Assembly: GCF_029626025.1 (NCBI RefSeq) | Contig: NZ_JARUBF010000001.1 | Coordinates: 3,348,001 to 3,412,000, forward strand | Source: Solwaraspora sp. WMMD406 | Lineage (GTDB): Bacteria > Actinomycetota > Actinomycetes > Mycobacteriales > Micromonosporaceae | DNA: 64,000 nt | Reading direction: 5' to 3' | Part shown: positions 26,553 through 33,872 of the stretch, in pieces | Layout: each line of letters opens with the position of its first letter | How positions within the stretch are numbered: position 1 is the stretch's first letter | The notes under the pieces: model-generated | Seen by the model: the letters and a program-made list of their open reading frames with translations, nothing else | Told to the model about the DNA's origin: nothing | Database searches by the model: none | Position numbers and translations under genes: made by a program

Positions 26553-27313
26553 TGCAGACCTGGCAGGAGAGTGTGCCGTTCCGGTGGGACCTGGTCACGC
26601 CGGACCAGCTCGGAACGTTGCTCGACGGTGCCGTACCGCCGAGTCTGTGGTTCCTCGATGAGCTCGTCACCTGCACGGGGAAGGTCCTGGCCCGCAGCGG
26701 GAACGGTGACCTGTACTTCGTCGGCAGATCGTTGGACTCGATGTTCGACCTGCTCGGCGGAGTCCTCGCCGGACCCGTCGGCGTACAGCGACTTCACCGG
26801 CTGCCGCTGTCGTTCCAGCGTCCGGCGGTCAGGTCCGGGAGCCGCCGGTGGCGGCGGCGTCCGTTGACCCGCGCCGAAGTGGCCCAGGGGCGACGGTTCC
26901 TCGACGCGGTCGGGCTGACGCCCCGCGCGCTGGCCCGACGGGACCGGCCGGCGGTGCTGGTCGACGTCGTGCATCGTGGTGGGACGTTCACCGAACTGTT
27001 CACCCTGCTGCGCGACTGGATGCTGCCCGCCGCCGCCGTGACCAACGTGTCGCTGGATCCGTCAGTCTGGTCGCACTTCGGCGACCACCAGGTGAAGCTG
27101 ACCCGCTCGCTGTACCCCGACCGGTGGCTGGCCGAAGACACCGGGCCCGGCCGCGGCGAGCGCACCCGGCAGGCCCTCGCCGAGGCCGCCGCGCTGGTGG
27201 CGTACGGCCGCAGTTGGGCCGGCCGGCACGCCGTCGCCCGCGCCATCGGACGCGATCACGCGCTCGCGCAGCCATGGCTGCGCACCCTCGTCACCAACCT
27301 CACGAACAGCTGA
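26552..27313 (+). CDS. Phosphoribosyltransferase-like protein
   Basis: A 253-residue cytosolic protein from the GTG at 26552, overlapping the previous stop as TAGTG. Near residues 135-150 it has AVLVDVVHRGGTFTELFTLL, which resembles the PRPP-binding loop of type I phosphoribosyltransferases, with the acidic pair replaced by DVVH. Residues ~51-70 (DLYFVGRSLDSMFDLLGG) resemble the N-terminal block of stand-alone PRTase-like proteins found in stress and conflict clusters. The middle is arginine-rich. Assignment to the PRTase fold is my inference; the substrate is unknown. Confidence 0.65.
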   Translation: MQTWQESVPFRWDLVTPDQLGTLLDGAVPPSLWFLDELVTCTGKVLARSGNGDLYFVGRSLDSMFDLLGGVLAGPVGVQRLHRLPLSFQRPAVRSGSRRWRRRPLTRAEVAQGRRFLDAVGLTPRALARRDRPAVLVDVVHRGGTFTELFTLLRDWMLPAAAVTNVSLDPSVWSHFGDHQVKLTRSLYPDRWLAEDTGPGRGERTRQALAEAAALVAYGRSWAGRHAVARAIGRDHALAQPWLRTLVTNLTNS

Positions 27314-27353
27314 CCGACAGCTGCAGATCCTCGGCAAGCTCAGATCCGGAAGC

Positions 27354-27992
27354 TCAGGTCCGGACGACCGGATCCAGGAACGCGCATCCGGTCACGATCA
27401 TCATCGGGAGGTGGACCGCGACGTCGCGGGCCACCCCGGCCGCCGTCGGATGCAGCGGCTTCTCGTCGGCGGCTACCTGCTCCGACCGGTCGGCGTAGCA
27501 GGCGCACGCGTCCCACAAACTGGGGTGCAGGAAAGCGTACGACCACTGGGTGTAGACCTGGATCGGCACCGCGACGGCGGTCGTGTCACCGAAGCCGATT
27601 CGATGCAAATCGGGCTCCTCCGGCGTGGAACCGATACCCTGGGCCAGCGGCAGCAACTTGTGGCGGCTGAACAGCGGCCGCAAATCGCCATCGGTGTCGA
27701 ACTCGATCAGCAGGCCTCGGGCGATCAGGTCGTCGACGTAGCGGGCGGCCTGCGGCTCCGGGTTGGGCGCGGTCTCCAGCATCCGTACCAACGACTCCCG
27801 GTTGACCGACAGCTTCGCGTGCCGGTGCGGGTAGAGGAACGCCGCCGCCCACACGGCGGCCTCGGTTTCGGTCAGCTCGACCAGGTCGTCCCCGAGATGC
27901 ACCTCGTAGCATTCCGGCGTCGGGTCCGGCGGGCGCACGTGGCGATAACGCGGACCCATGCTCAGCCCAGCGGGCACGATCACAGACGGCAT
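27354..27992 (-). CDS. Unknown 212-residue protein, second copy
   Basis: Same length and about 83% identical to the first gene of the operon at 22254, including PDPTPECYEVHLGDDLVELT, the PLFSRHKLLPLAQG block and PMMIVTGCAFLDPVV. Here it stands alone, without the membrane genes that follow the other copy. Differences cluster near residues 170-185 (SEQVAADEKPLHP). It could be a solitary paralogue, an immunity-like copy or the remains of a second operon. Function unknown. Confidence 0.82.
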   Translation of the reverse strand: MPSVIVPAGLSMGPRYRHVRPPDPTPECYEVHLGDDLVELTETEAAVWAAAFLYPHRHAKLSVNRESLVRMLETAPNPEPQAARYVDDLIARGLLIEFDTDGDLRPLFSRHKLLPLAQGIGSTPEEPDLHRIGFGDTTAVAVPIQVYTQWSYAFLHPSLWDACACYADRSEQVAADEKPLHPTAAGVARDVAVHLPMMIVTGCAFLDPVVRT

Positions 27993-28162
27993 CAGCTGAT
28001 CCTCCCCAGCCGGTCAGCGGCTCGCCGCGGCGACCTCATCGCTCGAAATCATCTCAGAACCCTCCCTAATGGACCTTGATGACAGTCTCGACGGTACCCG
28101 ATCGGTGTTGCCGGTGGCTGACGTCCGGCTGACCGTTTTCGGGCGGGACCTACGATCGGGGC

Positions 28163-29107
28163 ATGGCGCTGACGGGAGACGACGTCGACCGGTTCGAGGC
28201 CGCCCGGCCACGCCTGGCGGCGATCGCCTACCGGCTACTCGGCTCCGCCAGCGAAGCCGAGGACGCCGTACAGGAGACGTTCCTACGCTGGCAGGCCGCC
28301 GACGTCGACCGGATCGACGTCCCCGACGCCTGGCTCACGAAGGTCCTCACCAACCTGTGCCTCAACCAGCTCAGCTCCGCGCGGGCCCGCCGCGAGACGT
28401 ACGTCGGGCAGTGGCTGCCCGAGCCGCTGCTCGCCGGCGACCCGATGCTCGGCCCGGCCGACACCGCCGAACAGCGCGAATCCGTCTCGTACGCCGTCCT
28501 CGCCTTGATGGAACGTCTCACCCCGCAGGAGCGGGCCGTCTACGTCCTGCGGGAAGCGTTCGACTACCCGCACCGCGACATCGCCGCCGTCCTCGGCGTC
28601 TCCGAGTCCGCCAGCCAGCAGCTCCTGCACCGGGCCCGGCGGCACCTCGCCGATGGCCGGGCCCGCGCGGAGGTCGACCGGGCCGCCGCCCGGCGGGTCG
28701 TCGAAGAGTTCCTGGCCGCCGCCACCAGCGGTCGCGTCGAGCCACTGGTCCGCCTGCTCACCGAGGACGCCGTCTCGATCGGCGACGGTGGCGGACACGT
28801 CCCGGCCCGCGCCCTGCCGGTCGTCGGCGCCGTCGCGGTCGCGAAGTTCCTGCGCGGCCTGTTCACCCCCGGCGAAGCCAAGCGGGCCCTGCTCGGTGGC
28901 TCACCCGAGGTCTACGCCTGGACCGCCAACGGGGACCCGGCCGTCGTGGTCGTCGTCGACGGCCGGGTCATCGGCGTCATGTGCCTGCAGGTCACCACGG
29001 ACGGCGTCGCCGCGATCCGCAGCCAGGTCAACCCCGACAAGCTGCACCGGGCCACCACCGCCTGGGCGGGTGCCGACCACGGGGAACCGCTGTTCACCGC
29101 CTTCTGA
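28163..29107 (+). CDS. ECF41-type RNA polymerase sigma factor (SigJ-like)
   Basis: A 314-residue ECF sigma factor with a SnoaL-like C-terminal extension. Sigma2 is readable at YRLLGSASEAEDAVQETFLR and sigma4 at ERLTPQERAVYVLREAFDYP with HRDIAAVLGVSESASQQLLH. The extension carries the ECF41 signatures DGGG (GDGGGHVPAR) and NPDKL. In this group the extension itself regulates activity instead of an anti-sigma factor, and the sigma factor usually drives a neighbouring oxidoreductase or decarboxylase gene. The NDH-2-like gene directly downstream fits this pattern. Confidence 0.93.
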   Translation: MALTGDDVDRFEAARPRLAAIAYRLLGSASEAEDAVQETFLRWQAADVDRIDVPDAWLTKVLTNLCLNQLSSARARRETYVGQWLPEPLLAGDPMLGPADTAEQRESVSYAVLALMERLTPQERAVYVLREAFDYPHRDIAAVLGVSESASQQLLHRARRHLADGRARAEVDRAAARRVVEEFLAAATSGRVEPLVRLLTEDAVSIGDGGGHVPARALPVVGAVAVAKFLRGLFTPGEAKRALLGGSPEVYAWTANGDPAVVVVVDGRVIGVMCLQVTTDGVAAIRSQVNPDKLHRATTAWAGADHGEPLFTAF

Positions 29108-29202
29108 CCACCATGTGAGGTGCTTCACGTCGCCGCGCTGTCAGGACGGGCCGGGCTACCTGGTTCAGGTGTCGAACCCGTACCGACAGACAGGAGCCTG
29201 AC

Positions 29203-30396
29203 ATGCGACACCGCGTCATCGTCCTGGGCGCCGGATACGCCGGAGCCGTCGCCGCCGGCCGCCTCGCCCGGCGGCTCGACCCCGCCGACGTCGCCATCAC
29301 CGTCGTCAACACCCAACCCGACTTCGTCGAGCGGGTACGGCTGCACCAGCTCGCGACCGGCCAGGACCTCACGGCCCGGCCGTTACGGAAGATGTTCGCC
29401 GGCACCGGCGTCGAGGTGCGGATCGCCACCGTCACCGGTGTCGACGTCGACGCCCGGACCGTGTCCGTCACCGACGGCAGCGGCAGCGCAGCCGGCGGCG
29501 CGGGCTACGACGTGCTTGGCTACGACACGCTCGTCTACGCCCTCGGCAGCGGCTGGAATCCCGGCGACGTCCCCGGCGTCGCCGAGCACGCCGACGAGAT
29601 CGCCAGCCGGCCTGGCGCGCTGCGGCTGCGGGCCCGCCTTGCCCGCCTCGCCGCCGGGCAGCCGGTCGTCGTGGTCGGCGGCGGGCTGACCGGCCTGGAA
29701 GCCGCCACCGAGATCGCCGAGGCCCGCCCGGACCTCGACGTCGCCCTCGCCGTCCGCGACGGCCTCGGCGACAGGTTCTCGCCCAAGGGTCGTGCGCACC
29801 TGCGCGCCGTCCTCGGCCGGCACGACATCACCGGGTACGAACACACCGCCGTCACCGGAATCGACGCCGAGCAGGTCACCACCGCCGACGGCCGTACCAT
29901 CCCGGCGGCGGTCACCGTCTGGACCACCGGGTTCGCGGTCCACCCGATCGCCCGTACGACCGCGTTGACGCTCGCCGACGCCGGCCAGATCGTCGTTGAC
30001 GACACCACGCGGTCGGTGTCGCATCCGGACGTCTACGCCGTCGGCGACGCCGCCTGGGTGATCGGCCCCGAGGGAAAACCGCTGCGGATGTCGTGCGCCT
30101 CCGGGGTGCCGACCGCGTGGCAGGCCGCCGACTCGATAGCCGCTCGGCTGACCGGCGGGAAGCTGCCGAACGTCCCGATCCGCTACTACAACCAGTGCGT
30201 CTCGCTGGGCCGCCGTGACGGACTGATCCAGTACGTCACGGCCGACGACCAGGCGAAGCCGGCGGTCCTGACCGGACGGTTCGCCGCCGGCTACAAGGAA
30301 CTGGTCTGCAAGGGTGCCGCCTGGGGCGTCGCCAACCCGACACTCGGGCTACCGACCCGCCGTCGGCACGTCAGTCGCCTCGGTGCCGTCGCATAG
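29203..30396 (+). CDS. NDH-2-like FAD-dependent oxidoreductase, likely sigma target
   Basis: A 397-residue flavoprotein. The N-terminal FAD Rossmann fold is VIVLGAGYAGAVAAGRLARR, the central NAD(P)H fold is VVVVGGGLTGLEAATEIAE, and the FAD pyrophosphate motif is SHPDVYAVGDAAWV. A second signature, TTGFAVHPIARTT, is typical of NADH dehydrogenase-like proteins. It is preceded by AGGAG and lies 95 bases after the ECF41 sigma gene. Family knowledge predicts that the sigma factor transcribes it; I could not find a clear ECF41 promoter. Confidence 0.9.
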   Translation: MRHRVIVLGAGYAGAVAAGRLARRLDPADVAITVVNTQPDFVERVRLHQLATGQDLTARPLRKMFAGTGVEVRIATVTGVDVDARTVSVTDGSGSAAGGAGYDVLGYDTLVYALGSGWNPGDVPGVAEHADEIASRPGALRLRARLARLAAGQPVVVVGGGLTGLEAATEIAEARPDLDVALAVRDGLGDRFSPKGRAHLRAVLGRHDITGYEHTAVTGIDAEQVTTADGRTIPAAVTVWTTGFAVHPIARTTALTLADAGQIVVDDTTRSVSHPDVYAVGDAAWVIGPEGKPLRMSCASGVPTAWQAADSIAARLTGGKLPNVPIRYYNQCVSLGRRDGLIQYVTADDQAKPAVLTGRFAAGYKELVCKGAAWGVANPTLGLPTRRRHVSRLGAVA

Positions 30397-30433
30397 ACTC
30401 CTGTCTCGCCACTGAACTCGGTTGGAGGCCGGT

Positions 30434-30850
30434 ATGTCGTGGACGGACTGGTCGCTGCTTGTCGTGTCGCAGATCGCGGTCCTCTGCGTCGCCGTCTCCA
30501 TCTTCGTCAGAGACGCGCTCAAGGCGTACTTCCTCCGCGAGAAGCTGATCTGCTACGTACTCTGCCTCGGCCTGCTGGCGGTCGACGCGCTGGTCCTGAC
30601 CGGCGTCGTCGGCCCCGGCTGGCCCCCGTCGGCGCGCATGAGCCTCGGCCTGCTCGCGATCGCTCTGCAGGTTTTCCTGGTCAACGACATCTTCTATCGG
30701 CTGAGCATCATCGATTCGGCGGCCGCCTCACCACTACAGATGATGCTGGGCATCGACGACTGGTCCCTCCGGCGGCGGCGGATCCGGCTGGACCTGTACG
30801 GTGTCGGCCTGCTCGTCGCCGTCGAGATCTGGCTGATCGCCTCCGCCTGA
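30434..30850 (+). CDS. Small four-TM membrane protein
   Basis: A 138-residue integral membrane protein from the ATG at 30434 (GGAGG, 5-base spacing). Four hydrophobic segments lie at ~6-24, 40-61, 70-90 and 118-136. A charged loop before the last helix reads SLRRRRIRLDLYG. I recognise no family. It may be an accessory to the upstream oxidoreductase, but a 37-base gap and a fresh ribosome site allow independent expression. Confidence 0.8.
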   Translation: MSWTDWSLLVVSQIAVLCVAVSIFVRDALKAYFLREKLICYVLCLGLLAVDALVLTGVVGPGWPPSARMSLGLLAIALQVFLVNDIFYRLSIIDSAAASPLQMMLGIDDWSLRRRRIRLDLYGVGLLVAVEIWLIASA

Positions 30851-30886
30851 ATCCCCGCGCCGCTGTCCGCCGCCTCGGCCCTGGGT

Positions 30887-31107
30887 TCACCTCAGACTGT
30901 CAGCCGGGATCGCGGTCCTGGTCAGGCGCTGCGAGACCTGCCAGACACGTACGGCGTCGTCGGTGCGCAACAGCGGGGGATAGGTCCGGTGCTCGACCGG
31001 CGGACCGCCCAGGTTACCGAGGCCGGCAGGCCCATTCCGTCGCTGGCACCGGTGACGAGCGCGCGCTTGCCGGACAGGTCGGGAATCGTGATGTCGATCG
31101 TGATGAT
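30887..31107 (-). pseudogene. Short-chain dehydrogenase remnant with internal deletion
   Basis: Two ends of an SDR gene remain close together. The N-terminal nucleotide-binding start is IPDLSGKRALVTGASDGMGL (about 31100-31035), and the C-terminal end is LRTDDAVRVWQVSQRLTRTA with its stop near 30887. A normal SDR would have ~240 residues between them. The two parts are also in different frames. It is divergent from the XRE remnant, the usual arrangement for an SDR and the XRE-MmyB regulator that controls it. Confidence 0.75.
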
Positions 31108-31638
31108 CGATCGGGCCGGGCTGGCGGAGTTCCTCCGCAGCCGTCGCCAGGCGCTGCCGGACTGCGCCGTGAAGAGGCCGCGTCGCTGTGCCACATGTCG
31201 ACCGACTACTACTCCCGCCTGGAACGGGAACGCGGACCCCAGCCGTCGACCCAGATGCTCGCCTCGATCGCCCAGGGCCCGCACCTGTCGCTTGACGAGC
31301 GAGACCACCTGTCCCGCCTCGCCGGACACACCCCGCCCGCCTGTGGCGGGACCAGCGACCACATCAGCCCCGGCCTGCTGCGGGTCCTCGACCGGCTGAG
31401 CGACACCCGGCGGAGATCGTCACCGAACTCGGCGAAACCCTGCGGCAGTCCCCCGATGGGCGTCGCGCTCACCGGCGACACCACGACCTACACCGGTCGG
31501 CGTCCTGCAGCTGACCTGCGGATGGCTCGTCGACCCCGGCCAGGCCCACTCGCTGCTCGTCTACACGGCGATTCCGGCAGCGAAAGCCACGACAAGCTGC
31601 GGCTGCTGTCGGTCATCGGAACGCAGACCCTCGACTGA
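31091..31638 (+). pseudogene. XRE-family regulator with MmyB-type domain, degraded
   Basis: The reading starts RAGLAEFLRSRRQALP. It shifts frame near 31157 to GLRREEAASLCHMSTDYYSR, continues RLERERGPQPSTQMLASIAQ, shifts near 31412 (AEIVTELGETLRQSP) and back (MGVALTGDTTTYTG). It loses most of the ligand domain and ends with LTCGWLVDPGQAHSLLVYTA and SHDKLRLLSVIGTQTLD, again in different frames. Intact relatives are ~280 residues long. At least three frameshifts and one large deletion make it non-functional. Confidence 0.82.
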
Positions 31639-31690
31639 CGGCGGTGACGTCGGCCGTGACCGCCCGGCCGACTGATACTCCGATCGCGGC

Positions 31691-31728
31691 TGATCCCGTA
31701 GCGGGATCATGATCCCGCTACGGGATCA
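31691..31728. repeat. 38-bp perfect palindrome, dispersed element copy 2
   Basis: Arms TGATCCCGTAGCGGGATCA and TGATCCCGCTACGGGATCA are exact reverse complements. The sequence and its downstream flank (ACAAAACAGCATTGG) match the element at 7227-7274 closely; the other copy has a GGGGG core in place of GCGGG. It lies 52 bases after the degraded XRE gene. Confidence 0.8.
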
Positions 31729-31930
31729 ACCACAAAACAGCATTGGGTCCGCTGGACGGTGGGCCGGCGTCGCGCCGGCCCGGCCCAGTCGGCCGAGTCG
31801 GCCAGGTGCGAGGTCGGGTCGTCGTGCAGACCAGTGGACGACCGGCACCGAACTGGCGTACCGACGGGGTGTTCATGCGGCGGCGCACCATCGACAACTA
31901 CGCCGTCACCACCATGTGCCGACCGCGTCG

Positions 31931-31959
31931 CTGACATTAGGTATGGGGTCGCATACAAT
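31931..31959 (+). promoter_or_regulatory. Sigma70-type promoter giving a leaderless mRNA
   Basis: CTGACA at 31931-31936, a 17-base spacer and TACAAT at 31954-31959. A start site about 6 bases later would coincide with the ATG at 31965, so the NTPase mRNA would be leaderless, which is common in actinomycetes. Confidence 0.65.
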
Positions 31960-31964
31960 GGAGC

Positions 31965-33872
31965 ATGTCCGAGGCGCTGATCATGTATGGCCGGGCGGAG
32001 TTTCTCCGCCTCGTCCGGGAATGCGCTGCCTGGCCGTCATCGGGGCGTCCATTGCCCGTCATGGTGCTCTTCGGCCCTGCCGGTAGCGGCAAGACCACCA
32101 CTCTGCGGATCGTGCGAAACCGCACCGAGAAACTACACACCGCCTACGTCGACGTGGCGGCCAGAGGCTTCGAATCGAGCAGCGAGATCATCACGGAGCT
32201 CGTCGCCCAGCTGAGTCTGGTGCGCAAAGGTCTGGGTACGTTGCGTTTTCCTCGTTTCCTGCTGGGGCAGCTCGCGTTGCGACTCCCGACTCCGGACAGT
32301 TCGCAGCCCAGCAAGCAGCAGATCCGTGATCTGCTCTCCTCCCTCAAAGGGCTCAGGACACCGCCAGAGGTTCGGGAACTCATCAGCAAGGCGGCGGAAA
32401 TCGGCGTGAACACCGCCGGAGTGCCGGTGCCGGGCGGGACCCCGGACCTGTTGCTGTCCGCCGTCGAAGTCGCCTTCGGCTGGCGGCGTACGAATGGGGA
32501 GAAGTGGTGGTCGACCGCTGGCCGCCCCGCGCCGGACGCCCTGCTGGAACTGCACCGGATGCACCACGACGGCGTCGACCACGAGAAGCAGCAGGCGCAG
32601 GACAAGCTGATCCAGGCGTTCCTGGCCGATCTACGGGACAGCTACGCCGGGCGCCGCCGGAGGGCGCAGGGTGACGTGGCAAGTCTGGTCCTGCTGGACA
32701 ACGTGCACACCGAAGCCGGTAGTGCGTTTCTCGACCTGCTGGTCCGGGCCCGCAATCAGCATCCGGACCTGGTCGATCCACTTCTCGTGGTGGCCACCAC
32801 CGGCAGAACGATCGCTGAGGTCGCACGTCCGGACGCGACGGAGACCAAGCCCCGCCTCAGCTACTCGGCGTGGCAGAGCCAATGGACTCCGGACGTGACG
32901 GCGAGCTGGTACCTCCCCATCTGGCTGCATGATCTCAGCCACGACGACGCCGCCCGATGGGCTCGCGAACAGGGCATCTACGACCGTTGGACGGTCGCGG
33001 CGGTCCACCGACTGACCGGCGGTCATCGGCTCGGCGTCGCCGAATTGCTCGCCACCGGCCCGGCGGGGACCGACGGTCGCCCGTCGAGGAGCGGCGCCGA
33101 TCAGGCCAGGATCAGAAGGCTCGGCGTACCGCGCGGCGGCGGCAGGTCCCTCGCCGACCTTCTGCTGGACCAGCTGTTGGCCGACATCCCGGAGGAGCGC
33201 CGCGACGAGGTGATCACCTGCTCGGCGAGCCGGAACCTGACGGCCACCGAGATCCAGGCGGCACTGGGCAACACCACCATCCACGCCGCCGATGATCTGC
33301 GCGTGCTGCTCGACGAGCGGTTGTGGCTCGACACCGGCAGGTCGACCCCGATGCACCCGTTCCTGAGCCGATTGCTGCACCTGCACCTGCAGGCCCGTCC
33401 GGACGACCACCCGGACAGCTGGACCGCCGTCCACACCCGACTCCGTGCGCACTGCGACGATTCCGGCGACATCGTCGGAGCACTCCATCACGGCCTAGCC
33501 CTGGACGAGGTACGGGAGGTCGCCCACCAACTGGACCAGATCCTCGACCGTGAGGATGACGGCGACGTCGACTGGCTCGCGACGCTCAAAGAGGTCACTG
33601 CCGCACCCAACCGGCTGGCGAAGACCGGCGACATCGCGCCCCGGGAGGTCGTCTCCTGGACGGCGGATCTCGACCGGCGGGCTGGCACCGTCGCACTACT
33701 CGTCGCCGGGCTCTGGATCCAGTCCGACCCGTTGACCGCCAGCCAGCCGACGTTGTCGCGCACCACCGCCCACCAGTTCATCGAACTCGCCAGCCTCGTC
33801 CCACGGCTGTCCGACGCGTTGTTCGCGATGGCCGAGAAGTGCCGCCGGGAGGCAGACACCTATGACGCCTGA
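31965..33872 (+). CDS. P-loop NTPase (STAND/AAA-like) paired with a ligand-binding protein
   Basis: A 635-residue protein. Walker A is LFGPAGSGKTTT (residues 35-46), and a Walker B-like strand is ASLVLLDNVH (~240-248). A winged-helix-like and helical C-terminus follows (SRNLTATEIQAALGN, MHPFLSRLLHLHLQ), broadly like STAND NTPases. The ATG at 31965 fits a leaderless start; an ATG at 31983 has a GAGG site. The stop overlaps the next gene by 11 bases. Pairing an NTPase with a membrane-anchored type 1 periplasmic-binding-fold protein suggests a signalling or conflict module rather than transport, since no permease is present. Confidence 0.78.
   Translation: MSEALIMYGRAEFLRLVRECAAWPSSGRPLPVMVLFGPAGSGKTTTLRIVRNRTEKLHTAYVDVAARGFESSSEIITELVAQLSLVRKGLGTLRFPRFLLGQLALRLPTPDSSQPSKQQIRDLLSSLKGLRTPPEVRELISKAAEIGVNTAGVPVPGGTPDLLLSAVEVAFGWRRTNGEKWWSTAGRPAPDALLELHRMHHDGVDHEKQQAQDKLIQAFLADLRDSYAGRRRRAQGDVASLVLLDNVHTEAGSAFLDLLVRARNQHPDLVDPLLVVATTGRTIAEVARPDATETKPRLSYSAWQSQWTPDVTASWYLPIWLHDLSHDDAARWAREQGIYDRWTVAAVHRLTGGHRLGVAELLATGPAGTDGRPSRSGADQARIRRLGVPRGGGRSLADLLLDQLLADIPEERRDEVITCSASRNLTATEIQAALGNTTIHAADDLRVLLDERLWLDTGRSTPMHPFLSRLLHLHLQARPDDHPDSWTAVHTRLRAHCDDSGDIVGALHHGLALDEVREVAHQLDQILDREDDGDVDWLATLKEVTAAPNRLAKTGDIAPREVVSWTADLDRRAGTVALLVAGLWIQSDPLTASQPTLSRTTAHQFIELASLVPRLSDALFAMAEKCRREADTYDA

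Noticed and set aside
29107-29202. ECF41 promoter before the oxidoreductase
   Set aside because: TGTCAGG at 29139 resembles a -35 element, but no CGTC lies at the expected spacing, so I do not list it as a site.
31709-32086. Open frame beginning in the palindrome, similar to one at 7250
   Set aside because: The two share MIPLRD and QN-IGS only because the palindrome and its flank are conserved DNA; the remainder is unrelated and not coding in style.
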